Translations under genes and position numbers: made by a program | Shown: positions 9,598 through 20,930 of the stretch, piece by piece | Numbering within the stretch: position 1 is the stretch's first letter | How the letters are laid out: each line of letters begins with the position of its first letter | Assembly: GCF_024713975.1 (NCBI RefSeq) | Contig: NC_091111.1 | Span: 18,047,501-18,111,500 of the forward strand | DNA from: Paralichthys olivaceus | Lineage: Eukaryota; Chordata; Actinopteri; Pleuronectiformes; Paralichthyidae | Direction of reading: 5' to 3' | DNA length: 64,000 nt | The notes under the pieces: model-generated | The model's input: the letters and a program-made list of their open reading frames with translations, nothing else | What the model was told of the DNA's origin: nothing | Databases searched by the model: none

Positions 9598-11995
9598 TTA
9601 CCAGTTGTCTAGGAAGTCGAATCCGGTCTTCAGGAGGTTGTTGCTTGTGTTGAACTGCGCAGAAGGAACAAGAAACAGTTTGGGAGAGACAGAGAGAGAG
9701 ACTTGTGTTAAACACTGTCAGAGGCTGAAGAGTAGAGTGTCTTGTGATTCCCCATTAGAAACCGTCGATACACAGATTTTTCTTACTATATGCAAAGCAA
9801 ATGCTTCGTAACTCATGTTCCTCTGAAACTTCAGCAATACCTGAGAAAATGTGGGGCTGGTGTCCACGTTGGGTGAAGCTTCTATTTCTTTCTCCTTCTC
9901 CACACGGGTGGGGATGTTGGCAGGCTTTGACATGAGGTTTGAGGAAAACATCTCATCCAGGGTGTTGCTCACCGATGGCAGGGTGCTCTGAGATCGCTCC
10001 CATCCCGCGAAGGTCGAGGACACGCTGAGAGGCGGGGCGGGGTTCGACGAGATGGAGATGGATGCCGGCGTTGCGCTGACAGTGACGGGGGCAGGGGGCT
10101 GGGGAGCGGGGGGCTTGGGCGCTCTCTGCTTTGTGGGTCTGGTTGGAGCTGGAGGGTGGGACTCTGCTGCCTCATGCTCCCTGGGGGTGACCGAGGTTTC
10201 CTGTGGAGACATGGTTGTGTTTACTGCTGGAGAATTTTTCAATTATACAAATCCTCTAGTAGCTCAAAGGGGTTTTTCAAAAAATTCCAGGAACAATGAA
10301 AAAGCAGGATAAAGTAAAAAAAAAAAAAAAGAGCAAACTAGACTTCAACTCTTACCTGTCGGAGGTAGGAGGGGAGGGGCTTCTCTCCTTTCTCAATGGA
10401 CTTGATCTGGCTGGGGGTCAGGGACTGGAAGTCCGCCTGCTCTCCCTCCAGCCTGGACCTCTCAGCGCTGATCTTCCAGAAAGACGACTCCTCCTCTGGC
10501 CTCCGTCCCTCGCTGACAGTCACCTTCACAATCACACAACTCATTCTATTAAACTGCCCTGAATATTTAAAAACTACATTCACAAAAAAAACGTTCAATA
10601 CCATGGCCCTCTCTGTAAAGTCTGTTTTAGATTTAAGTGAAATAGTTTAATGTCTTTCTGGAAATGTGTAAAAATCTCCACTAACATAAAATATGTGAGT
10701 ATTAGTATACAAACCAAACTGTAAACTACAGTAACCTCTGACCCCATGAGTGCTCATCGTACCTTGGGTCCAAGCTGGCTGGAATGAGGAGCCTTTGCGG
10801 ACTTTGATTCCACCTGCGAGACAGAGATTCCCTGGTCTGCAGAGCCTGGTGTCAGGGTGAACTCCAGCTGACTCTGAAAAACGTGGGATGTAAATTATGT
10901 AACAGCATCTGACTATAAAAAAAATAACCTGTGGTTATATAATTCAAGATAACACGAGATTAGAAAAAGAGAACATCTGAGCATCATGGAACGTGTCAGA
11001 CTTCTGTCTGAAATTACTTTTGTCAAACTTGTGAATACATATATTGTTTTACCTTTGTTTCCCATGAGAATGGAGCTGAATGTTCATCCTGCCAGGTGAT
11101 GTCCTGAACACACACACACACACACACACTGGAGTTACACACTGTACTAAAATAAACAAGGAAAACCTAAAACCCTAGTGAGGATAATAACAAGATAATT
11201 ACACAACAATGAGCTGAAACATTATGACTCACAGATGAAGCAAGTAACACAGGTTATCTTGAACAGAGGTGTAAACCAACACACACACACATTAACGTAT
11301 AATACACACAAAACCTCATTCAAATATAGTAAAAACATATTCATACATATATATATACACACTTATATGCGTGCACACACACACAAACACACTGTGTTGT
11401 ACTCATATTTTTTCAAAATAAGAGCACTTTATTTACTGTGCGATGGCACAACTCAACAAACTCTGATGTTTCCTATAAGATCAACATTCTTCTATGAGCC
11501 TCTCCATCCATCCATCCATCCATCCATCCATTCATCTGTCGATCCATTCAAATCACAGTGTACGTAGGTCGATGACGTCACTCTGACGTTAGCCATCATA
11601 TTTTAATGGTTACGTGGCTAGTTAGCATCGAAGCTAACCAGGCTATCGGGACCTCGAACCCTTCCCGGAGCCCGAGACGTCGCGGTGTAATATACCTCCT
11701 CCCCGAAGTGCACGATCTTCTGCCCGGTGTGCAGCAGCAGTTTGGGGTAACACGCCACCTCCTCTCGCTCCACCCTGTGCATCGCGTACCGGGCTCGGAT
11801 GTGCGGGTCCATCATCCAGTTGTCGATGGCGCAGTCCTGCTCCTGCGGCGACATCTTGTCCCAGGAGGACCCGTGCTTGGACTTGATCTTCTCGCGCTCC
11901 TGCATGATCTTCCTCGCCATGGAGTTGATGGAGGAGAAGTACTCGAACTTCTTCTCCTCCGCCCTGTGGCCCTCGAACCCCGCGACGGTCGCCAT
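9598..11995 (-). CDS. c1orf198: C1orf198 homologue (uncharacterised conserved vertebrate protein)
   Basis: Six exons, complement of 11696-11995, 11053-11103, 10763-10873, 10356-10523, 9841-10200 and 9598-9654, all joined in phase 0, give 348 residues (human 327). Blocks shared with human C1orf198 run in the same order: [20 protein letters not shown] near residue 17, [10 protein letters not shown] at 90-100, [17 protein letters not shown] encoded by exon 2, [12 protein letters not shown] and [18 protein letters not shown] in exon 4, a Pro/Ala/Ser-rich linker in exon 5 ([13 protein letters not shown]), and the C-terminal [12 protein letters not shown]. No signal peptide or membrane segment is visible. 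The molecular function is not known to me; I would not guess one. The start is the first ATG in a CpG-rich exon ([17 protein letters not shown]). The acceptor of exon 4 (gtgaag, at 10524) is weak but is the only one keeping frame. The exon 2 acceptor follows a (GT)11 repeat. Confidence 0.92.
11104..11695 (-). other. Intron 1 of the C1orf198 homologue
   Basis: Besides the AC repeat it holds A/CA-rich sequence (about 11270-11400) and an interrupted (CATC)n tetranucleotide repeat at about 11505-11530. No other feature seen. Confidence 0.6.
11108..11129. repeat. (AC)11 microsatellite at the C1orf198 exon 2 acceptor
   Basis: On the transcript strand (GT)11 is followed directly by t-cag and exon 2, which starts at 11103. 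This is the second case in the window of a GT repeat in place of a polypyrimidine tract. Confidence 0.9.
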
Positions 11996-12110
11996 CTTTG
12001 GCTGCTCCCAGCTGTTGTTGTGAGGAGAAGGGGGCGGGGACGGTCACGACGTTAGAGGCGGGGCGCGGGCGGGGTCTGTTCGAGCCGCGTGTAAACGGCG
12101 CCACCCTGTG
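11996..12110 (-). promoter_or_regulatory. CpG-rich promoter with GC boxes, C1orf198 homologue
   Basis: Directly upstream of the start codon the sequence is CpG-rich and carries three or four GGGCGGG-type GC boxes (about 12029-12037, 12055-12064 and 12067-12074). The base composition changes sharply to AT-rich at about 12115. No TATA box is visible, as expected of a housekeeping-type promoter. Confidence 0.5.
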
Positions 12111-13095
12111 GTCAGCTACCAGTTACTATACTGTGATTACTATAATTTACAATATAATATAAAATACAATATTTAGTTTCTCCTGCTCCGAAGTTTAATT
12201 AATATGTGTTCGATGCCGATGAAAAAAGAAAAACAACTAAATATTTTTGCCATCACACCTCGATGCTAAAGTTAGCAACGGATAACGAGAGAATTTCAAA
12301 CTTTTTGTTAATTCTTTTCTCTTCCATGTTGTTTTGCTCTATCAGCTGCTCTATCAGCGCTCTACCTTAATGCTAAAGTTAGCATTCAGATGTGTACAGA
12401 TGTGTTTTTTCTTTTCTTTTTTACAAACATAAAAACAGGTCTGTGTGTGAGTGGACAAATAATTGAACACGAATGATAACCTACTCCAGATTTCTCTGTG
12501 TAAATGTGGAGCAGTAGTATCCCCAATTTTCACCAAAGTGACTTTAATGAATTCATCAAATTTACAATCAGTTACAAACACAAGGTGCGTGCAGTCATAT
12601 TAAAATACGAAACATGTAAAAATATCTACAATTTCAAAAATAATCCCTGAAAAATTTAACAATTTAGGAGAAACAAAACATTCGTATTGAAAAATAAGCA
12701 CTTTTAGGCCCCTCTACACATTTGTTAAGAACAGAGCTGGCGGTGATGTAAAAATGTGAATTTGCACAGAGACGAAGGTTTGTGCAGTGATGGTCAGGTC
12801 CCTCTGACATTCAGTGTCATGTAGTCACAGGTCAAACGATCACACACGACACGATGTAAAGACACAAAAACTCAAATTACAAACAATACATGGCACCATG
12901 ACACAGTGTCATATGTTGTATTCTACACATATGTCCCACAATTTCATTTTCAGGAACTTTTAAAGCCTCGAATAAATAAATAACAGTGATCTTGCAGCCC
13001 ACGGTCTGCTGTGATTAGCCCTATGAGACACATTTTTATTCACGCTCCTGTTTGTTAGACAACAGATTTAAATTTGCACTCTGGGTCTATGTTCG
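12111..13095. other. Intergenic stretch and 3'UTR of the first connexin
   Basis: AT-rich sequence without supported genes. A minus-strand AATAAA (complement of 13035-13040) could end the 3'UTR of the connexin that stops at 13096. Confidence 0.5.
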
Positions 13096-14041
13096 TCAAG
13101 CTGTGGTGTAATCGTTCTTCATCAGACTTTCTCTGTTGAAACTGGGTTGAATTGCGATGGCAGAAGCTGGGACAGTTTTCGACTTTCGCCGGGACGAGCG
13201 AGCAAACGCCAGGTAGAAGATCTCTGCCACGTTGAACGCCAGAGAGACACAGGACACCACCAGCATGAAGATGATGAAGATGGTCTTCTCGGTGGGCCGC
13301 GACATGTAGCACTCAACGGTGAAGGGACACGGAGCTCGGGAGCAGACGACCCTCGGGTCCATGATGAAGCCGTACAGATAATACTGCCCCACGATGAACG
13401 CCACCTCCAGGATGATTCTGAAAAATATGGAGGTCATGTAGGTCCCCAGAAGGTTGCCTTTGATTTTGATGTGGCCTTCTTTGTCAGAGTACTTGGGCTG
13501 TTTGACGACTTTGTCCGAATGCTTCTCGTTATATTCTCTCAGCTTGTTTTCTTGGTGGATGACGTGGATCACATGGCCGAGGTAGATGAGCGTTGGCGCC
13601 GAGACGAAGATAATCTGGAGGACCCAGAATCGAATGTGCGAGATCGGGAAGGCGTGGTCATAGCAGACGTTCTTACAACCAGGCTGTTTGGTGTTGCAAA
13701 TCATGCTTGACTGTTCATCGCTCCAAACCTGTAACGTTCACAGAAATGACTTTTATTACATGTTTGTCACAAATTAAAACCTGATGATTTGATGTCAAGT
13801 TGAACGAAGCACCATCCAACCCTTTCATTATGGCCACTAGAGGGTGTTATTTCCTCTAAAACTCCTGCACCAAAGCTACAAACGTCTAAACTACGAACAC
13901 ACAGACGCAGACCTTGTCTGCTCCAGCTCCGAGGATCATGATCCTGAAGATGAAGAGCACACTGAGCCAGACCTTCCCGATGACGGTGGAGTGAGACTGG
14001 ACCTTGTCCAGCAAAGACGACAGAAAACCCCACTCTCCCAT
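13096..14041 (-). CDS. Connexin A (gap junction protein, fish Cx32.2-like group)
   Basis: Two coding exons, complement of 13913-14041 (43 codons) and 13096-13728, give 253 residues. The protein has the four-helix connexin layout: N-terminal helix [21 protein letters not shown]1 about 21-40, first extracellular loop with [12 protein letters not shown] (C-x6-C-x3-C), TM2 from [19 protein letters not shown], cytoplasmic loop, TM3 about [19 protein letters not shown], second extracellular loop with [12 protein letters not shown] (C-x4-C-x5-C), the [13 protein letters not shown] signature, TM4, and a short basic tail. Six such subunits make a hemichannel in the plasma membrane. An intron splits codons 43 and 44, and the acceptor tttcag at 14047-14049 shows that a leader exon lies upstream. 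It is the downstream member of a three-gene tandem cluster. Exact orthology to named fish connexins is uncertain. Confidence 0.9.
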
Positions 14042-14772
14042 GGTCCCTGAAAGACAACGGGAAAAAACTGTTGATGAATTAAGTGGAAACAAACAAAGTA
14101 AAATTCTTATTAAAATGTAATGAATCTTTTATAATGCAGTACATGTATGTTTTCTTTAATTCATCAGTAGCTATTCTTATTTGAAATGACCATGATGTTA
14201 CCGCAGAGGAAAAAATAAAAATAATTTAAAAAAACAACAGGTTAAATCTTTCTCTTTTTAAAAAAATGAATAGTTCCAGGTGTTGTAATACACGATGATT
14301 AATTAACTTGAATAGCAGAACATTATTAAAAACAGCAGAGCGTCTTGTTGTTCTGGACGTGTTGTAAAATCAGAGCTTGAAGAAGAAGTTATAGAATCTG
14401 TGACATAACTAAAATGTACTACTGAAGTGTGTGAGTATCTTAACTACGTATCATTGCTTTATAGGATTTTACAAATACTCTGATAATGTATATTCTCAGC
14501 CGGACAGATTATGGACAGTGCTTCAATCTGAAAGATTAAATTCCTCTAAACTCTGGCTTTGCTCACACACACACGTTTAAAAAAAACTCTACTGAGGCAC
14601 AAAACATACTCATGGTAATAACAAATACTAATATTCTTCTTTAATATATCAGCGAGGATGAGATCATTTCGATATAATTTGATCAAATGAAAATTACAGC
14701 ATGAAATTCATGCTTGAATGAGTTAAATTTCCATCTCAAAATGTCAAATATTAAAGTAACTGTACATCTTAC

Positions 14773-14850
14773 CTTTTAAACTCTCAAGTTTTCCTCCAGA
14801 CAAACAGACTCTTCACCACCTGTGGAGCCGAATGACAGAGAGCCTTCTGA
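14773..14850 (-). other. Putative untranslated leader exon of connexin A
   Basis: A strong donor (AAAAG followed by gtaagatg) on the minus strand ends an exon at 14773; spliced to the acceptor at 14047 it gives a 726-bp leader intron. The upper end of the exon is a guess. Connexin genes commonly have such a leader exon. Confidence 0.45.
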
Positions 14851-16080
14851 ACCAAACCAGATCTGTTTGTGATACCTTGAACTTTAGATTGGACGTTGTT
14901 GTGCAACAGGCCGTCACGTTGTCATGACATTTGTGAGATGATAAATCTCGAGTAGACGATTTTGGGCTGAGCTCTAAAAAGATTGTACAGGTTAATGATT
15001 GGCAGCTTTTAATCCACAGTTGCTTCATGTCTCATTGTCCATTTCTATCACACAGCCAGTGAATAAATCAAATAAGAGTCAGGGACTCAGAGGACACGTG
15101 GACATTCTGTACTTGTTCACACTAATCCACTGTAGCGCAGTAAACCTGCTGTCAAATACTACGTGACCGAAACGTTCATTTTTTTGTGGTGTCAACATAA
15201 ATGTTTCGTTTCCTTTATACAGAGAGATTTATAAGATCTCAACAAACGGAGGAAATCTCATATTGTTGACTTCACAAATATGCTTTTGTATGACTTGAAT
15301 TTGAGAAAGTCCTTGTAATATTTATTCATGTATTTGTATAATGAAGTAGATAAGTATTTATAAAGCAAAAATTGCAAAATCTTTGGTTTCAACCTCTAAA
15401 ATGTGAATATTGACAGTTTTTCTGCCTCTTTTAATATAGTAAACTCAATATATTGACTTATACATCAAATTTTTTTGTAATATGATTTTGGGGAGCTGTG
15501 CTTGATATTATCCACTGTGTTGTCATTATATGTTGTTTATTTTAATCGTTCAATCCTGAGAATAATTATTAGATTCATCAATAACGAACACACTCGTCAG
15601 TTGCAGCACTATTGGATTAAATATGTGGATCTAAGTAGTTTGAAAAGTGTGAACCTCTCATCTGAAATTAATGATTTAATGAAACACAATTCGTATCCAA
15701 CTTTAACCATTTATTAAAAATTCAGAAAACATACAAAAATGATATCAGTAGACGGAGTTTCTCCATTGTGATCATCATCATTCAGTTAGCAAAATATTTC
15801 AAGTCCTAGATAATGAACATGACAATAACTTAATAAAGGACACATTCAATAACTGGGTACAGACAATAAATAATTATCAGTATTGCACATTTTTCATCAT
15901 TCGATTTCCATTAAAAAAATAAATTCCAACAATGTGGCCCTGAAATACCATCTCAGCATTAATCATAATATAACAAAACAGTTTTTATTTCATAATTTCT
16001 GTCACCACAGAGCTTTAAAACTGTTTCTTACATGTATTTGAACTATTGGGAGAATTGTGAAACAAGACATTACATGTGTT
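14851..16080. other. Intergenic AT-rich stretch between connexins A and B
   Basis: It should include the promoter of connexin A and the 3'UTR of connexin B (minus-strand AATAAA, complement of about 15984-15989). No other gene or repeat recognised. Confidence 0.5.
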
Positions 16081-16953
16081 TCAGTGAGTGTTCAGTAGTT
16101 GTTTCTCCTCTTTGGCCCCGTCCAGGCCTCCTCCGATACTGTGGCTGTTCTCCAGCCCCATGTTCAGCTTGTTCTGCTTGATCGCTTCCTCCGTCATCTT
16201 CTGCCTGGAGTCGGGCAGGCTGGCAGGGTTCTCCGACGAATTTAAGTACCGTGCTCCCCGCCTGGACCTCCGTCTGAGCCTGGAACAAATCAGGTAGAAC
16301 ACCTCAATGATGTTGAGGAGCAGAGAGACGCAGGCCACTGCCAGCATGAAGATGATGAAGATGGTCTTCTCTGTGGGTCGAGACATGTAGCACTCCACGG
16401 TGAAGGGACAGGGCTTCTTCGAGCAGGGGAACATGGGGACCATGATGAAGCCGTACAGGTAGTACTGGCCCGTGATGAAGGCAGCTTCAATGATGATCTT
16501 AAACACGAGCTGTGTCAGGTAGCTCCCCAGCAGGTTTCCCTTGATCGTCACCTTTCCCTTCTCGTCTGTGTATTTGGGCTCTTTGCCCTTCATGGCCCCA
16601 CCAGGGCTCTGCTTCTGCTTCTGCTTCTGCTCCCTCATCTTATTCTCCTTGTGGATGACATGCAAAGCGTGGGCCAGGTAGACCAGCGTCGGCGTGGAGA
16701 CGAAGATGATCTGGAGGACCCAGAAGCGAATGTGCGAGATGGGGAAGACCCAGTCGTAGCAGACGTTCTCACAACCAGGTTGTTGAGTGTTGCAGATGAA
16801 ACCCGACTGCTCGTCGCCCCAGACGCTCTCGGCACCTGCGCCCAAAACCATGATCCTAAAGAGGAAGAGGACGCTCATCCAGATCTTCCCGATGACAGTG
16901 GAGTGGGACTGGACCTTGTCCAGCAAAGTTGAAAGGAATCCCCAGTCTCCCAT
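16081..16953 (-). CDS. Connexin B (gap junction protein, Cx32.2-like), intronless coding region
   Basis: A single exon encodes 290 residues starting [19 protein letters not shown]. An in-frame ATG a little upstream is ignored because the acceptor ttgcag (ending 16981) lies inside that extension and MGDWG is the family start. First loop [12 protein letters not shown] and second loop [12 protein letters not shown] keep all six cysteines, and [14 protein letters not shown] follows. The cytoplasmic loop has a KQKQKQKQ tract from a tandem hexanucleotide in the DNA (about 16606-16630). The tail is longer than in connexin A and basic ([12 protein letters not shown]). Closest to connexin A (shared YYLYGFIM), so the two look like recent tandem duplicates, but the codon-43 intron of A and C is absent here. 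Confidence 0.92.
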   Translation of the reverse strand: MGDWGFLSTLLDKVQSHSTVIGKIWMSVLFLFRIMVLGAGAESVWGDEQSGFICNTQQPGCENVCYDWVFPISHIRFWVLQIIFVSTPTLVYLAHALHVIHKENKMREQKQKQKQSPGGAMKGKEPKYTDEKGKVTIKGNLLGSYLTQLVFKIIIEAAFITGQYYLYGFIMVPMFPCSKKPCPFTVECYMSRPTEKTIFIIFMLAVACVSLLLNIIEVFYLICSRLRRRSRRGARYLNSSENPASLPDSRQKMTEEAIKQNKLNMGLENSHSIGGGLDGAKEEKQLLNTH

Positions 16954-16980
16954 CTTTAAACGTGATGTTCGGATACTGAT

Positions 16981-17655
16981 CTGCAATGAAAAGAAGGAAA
17001 ATACTGTAAATACTCAGCTCATTAAAAATAAAATCAAAATTTTGGTTCCAGCTTTGCTGCGGAAAGAAGGGCTCATTGTTCTGTTTGACTTAGATGAATC
17101 ATTTTTCAGGTCTTGGGCAGGGCGACGTGAGAAGGAAGAAGACTTTGAGCCTCCTGAAATTTTCAACTTAACTGGTCAGTGTCCAAAGAAATCATTAATT
17201 AGAAAAATGAAGGGAAGAGAGGAAAGATCAGTGGTTTAATAATCTACTGATGAGGAATAGAAGTAGAATAAAATAGATAGATAAAGCTTAAATTTATTTT
17301 CTACAAAAAAATAGAAATAATTTACAATATAATGATCAAGAGAAAGCCATGTTTGGAGCATGCAGAAATATTATCATTATAATCAGAACATTATTACTTT
17401 TCAAAATGCACTCATATGAAAACTGGATTAAAACATTTTATGACTCAAATAAGATCAGAGAATGAAACAATAGAGCATTCAAACAAAAAAACGAGAATGT
17501 AAACCAACATGTGGAAATTAACAACCGGTGGTTTTCGTCTACAAATGTCTAAAAGAAATCAATATTTTCACTGGATATTTTAATTCTGTAAATTCTTTAC
17601 AAACATTTGTCAGTAATTCTTCAAATGCTCAGAGAACAGAAGGTGCTGATCTTAC
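16981..17655 (-). other. Leader intron of connexin B
   Basis: AT-rich. An open frame of about 150 codons on the opposite strand overlaps the connexin exon and runs into this intron; it has no domain and is treated as chance. Confidence 0.45.
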
Positions 17656-17740
17656 CTGCTGAACTGGTCAGAGGGGACTGTCTCTGGTCGGCACAAATCA
17701 CCAACTGACACTAGACCTTGGAGTTTTGCGCTGGGTGAGG
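17656..17740 (-). other. Putative untranslated leader exon and promoter of connexin B
   Basis: Donor CAG followed by gtaagatc ends a minus-strand exon at 17656; the matching acceptor is at 16981-16983 (675-bp leader intron). A TATA-like CATAAAAG on the minus strand at about 17775-17783 would place the transcription start near 17745-17755. Confidence 0.45.
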
Positions 17741-17783
17741 ACAGCGGGAGGAATCATATTGTGCAAGCATTTGGCTTTTATGT

Positions 17784-18429
17784 CACGTTGTACCTGTCAG
17801 CAAACGAGAGCGGAGAAAGTTGATGAAACACCAGAACAAGTCTGTAATAATTGATAGGTGTAGTATCTCTACAGGGGCCAAGATCCAGTTCTGGACTTTA
17901 AACAAGCCATAAGACTGCACAACTCTACCTCTACTATGAAACCACACTGTGTTTTCATCATTTAAAATCATTTCAACTCACTTTTTCACACTTATCTTTT
18001 ATTACACTTTTGAATAATCTATAAAACTGCAACTTTTTTTGTAAAACTGCTGCCCAGAGAAACACACCTGTCTCCTCCATGTTAGTGGACAGGGCATATT
18101 ATCAATATGAACACGATAAGAAAAAGACAAAAGCATTTTAATCAGATTGTGAATATGACATGTTTATTGAATCAAAAATAAGACATCACATTGTCTCAAA
18201 AATCAAACATCTGATCTGCAGAATTTTAAAATGATGCTCTTTGTGCTTTTGTATTCTGTCACAAAAGTCTCTTGAAGTTATTTTCAACAACATTCTGCAT
18301 GTGACTGAGATCTGTTTACAGAAGCTGGCAACTTCCCCTCAACCTTTATTTACTGCGCACACACATACGCCCCCTGACCTCTCTACAGCCCAACACACAG
18401 ATATGGCAACCCACCACCCCCTCCATGCT
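17784..18429. other. Intergenic stretch between connexins B and C
   Basis: Holds the 3'UTR of connexin C (minus-strand AATAAA, complement of 18163-18168) and, at about 18066-18105, a short fragment of the interspersed fish repeat that is fuller at 33873-34280. Confidence 0.5.
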
Positions 18430-19913
18430 TCAGATGTGGACCTCCCCCATATCATTCTCAGATGGTACGGTCTTCACAACCTTGCTCCCCCCACCTTTGA
18501 CCCCGTTCACGCCCACCATTTGTCCCTGCAGCTCCAGCTCCAGGTTGACACAATTCTGGATGGCCTCGTCCTGGGTTTTAAACGTTTTCCTCCCCGAGAG
18601 TGGAGGCGTCACCGGGGTCACGGTGTAGTCCTGCCTCCTCGCCATGCACTCCTTCACAGCTTTCACGCACAGGTAGAGCAGCTCCACCAGGCAGAGGACG
18701 AGGGAGACCACCGTCGTCACCAACATGAACCAGATGATGACCGATTTCTCCGTAGGCCTGGAGAGGAAGCAGTCCACCTTGTGGGGGCAGGGGTCAGTGG
18801 CGCAGATGTAGCGCGCCTCGAGGGTGAAACCGTAAAGATAGAACTGACCCACGATAAACAGAATCTCCAGGATTATCTTGGCCACAAGATGGAGGACATA
18901 GCTGCGAAGGAGGCGGCCGCGGATGCTGATCTTGCCAGTGCTCTTTGTGTACTTGGGAACTTTGTAGGACTTACTGAGGAACAGACTGACTTGGTTGTCC
19001 AACTCTGCCTGCTTCTTCATCCTCTCTTTCACCTCAGGTTGAAAGAACAAGAAGACAGAGTTAGACATTTCACAATAAGCTGGTGAAAGACAAGAGAAAG
19101 TAATTGGGGATAGACCCACTTTGTTCCAAACAGTTTATTGAAACATGTCCAAACCCTTATTCTACGTCATCACTTGGTTTCCATGACCTCCTGCTACAAT
19201 ATCTGCTCCCTAAACCCTACGAGTGAATCAGTTGTCTCTGGGCAGGCAGGTATCACAGGTGGGTTTATCACGACTCACTTACATTCAACCATACACCAAA
19301 ACCAAGATAGAGGCCGAACATAAGTTGAAACCTAAGTTGAGCTGCTGAGTTGGTGAAAAGCAACAAAACACGTTTATTTCATTCAGTGTTGATATTCAAG
19401 CATGTGTGGAGCCAGTTCTACAACCTAGTATTTGCTGTCAAATACTACCTTCTTCTCAATGTGGAGCACATGAAGGACATGACCGAGGTAGAGCAGCTTC
19501 GGAGTCGCCACAGCAATAATCTGAAGAGCCCAGAAGCGAACATGCGAGATGGGGAAGGCTCGGTCGTAGCAGACGTTCTCACAGCCGGGCTGATCGGTGT
19601 TGCACACAAAGTCGGACTGCTCGTCGCCCCACACCTGAGGAAGGAGGTGACAGAGGATGTGACGCAGATCTTCAGAGAGATGAAGGTGGATGGCTTTGTG
19701 ACATTCTCAATTCACCAATTATGTATTTTAGCCACTTCTGTGCCCCCTGGTGCTTAAATAAGTACATTTACTGTATTACCAGACCTCCTCAGCGCCGGTG
19801 CGCAGGACCAGGATGCGGAAAACAAAGAGCATGGTGAGCCAGACCTTCCCAATCACCGTGGAGTGGCTCTGTACTTTGTCCAGCAGGCGGCCAAGCAGAT
19901 CCCATTCAGCCAT
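18430..19913 (-). CDS. Connexin C (gap junction protein, Cx32.2-like)
   Basis: Three coding exons, complement of 19785-19913 (43 codons), 19449-19634 (62 codons) and 18430-19032, give 305 residues. N-terminus [19 protein letters not shown], first loop [14 protein letters not shown]2 [19 protein letters not shown], second loop [12 protein letters not shown], signature [14 protein letters not shown], and a long tail with [18 protein letters not shown]. This agrees best with the fish connexin called Cx32.2 as I remember it. Introns follow codons 43 and 105; the first matches connexin A exactly. The acceptor of the last exon is caacctgag before GTGAAAGAG. It is the upstream member of the cluster and the most diverged of the three, with [12 protein letters not shown] where A and B have [12 protein letters not shown]. 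Confidence 0.9.
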
Positions 19914-20837
19914 TTCAGTCGCCTGTTGCCTCTCTGACTGGGGAATAAACTATTCAAAGTCAAGGGCAAACAGTGCAGTCTCAGAAACCGATGTAAAAAA
20001 AGGTGCAACATGAGTCAGAACAGACTGAGTCTCTCACAAGGTAAAACTTGTTTCTCGTTTCTTGTGACTTTGCTGATAAAAGCCACAGCTGCGGATTTCA
20101 AGTCTCCAAAACAAACTTATCTGCTGGAAACCGAGACGATATCCTTGGTTAATACCGACCACTGCAGATCCTAATTCAAAGAATGTGAGACATGGAGGAC
20201 AGCTACTCGAGCGGATGAAGTAGAACATCAACTTGGTTTTGAGATCATAAAGTTTTATTTTAGCATTTCTCTAAAATGTATTGTTTTGCTTGAATATTTA
20301 AGGGATCTTTCTTTTATTACACGTTCATTGATTCCGTGTTCTCTGATTGGTCAAACTCCAAAATACTGTTAAGTCACGTCAACATGCACGTTAGCTATCC
20401 TTGGACAATGAGCGATATGCTTCCTCTGAAGGTCGAGATGATCTTCCTCATTTCTACCACTCGGTGCGCACTTGTGATTAAATGTACCCTGGTTTAATCA
20501 AAATATAACTAATATGCTTTATTAAATCCATATCAGAACAAATACTGATCAAATGAACATTTGAGTTCCCTTCAAACCAACCAGATTTTATTTTTGTTTG
20601 TTAAAAAAAGTCATTTTTCATTAGCTTTCCACGAGTGCGTCTCACTGAGCTTCTCATAAATGTTTGCATCGACATTTAGCTTGTGTATTTACTGTGTATT
20701 TAAATAGTGCATGGTACAAAACGTTCAGAACCTGGTATCACACAAATCCAAAATGTCTTAATCATAGTCTGGACAGGATAAAGTCTATCTAGTGCAAGAA
20801 TCTATAATTGGATAATGATATTAATAATTTGACTCAC

Positions 20838-20930
20838 CGCTCAAATGATCCCACTTAGGAAAACGGTGAGAGAAGCGAGCGATGCCTCAAGAGGACGATG
20901 AACAGGAGGAGTGAAGGAGAAGAAGAAGAG
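20838..20930 (-). other. Putative untranslated leader exon of connexin C
   Basis: Donor GAGCG followed by gtgagtc ends a minus-strand exon at 20838; the acceptor ccccag at 19938-19940 precedes the start codon by 24 bases (900-bp leader intron). The upper boundary is uncertain. Confidence 0.4.

Noticed and set aside
13147-13710. 187-codon open frame on the plus strand
   Set aside because: Antisense shadow of connexin A exon 2.
18241-19086. 281-codon open frame on the plus strand
   Set aside because: It is antisense to connexin C exon 3 and uses complementary codons of that conserved exon; it has no domain of its own.
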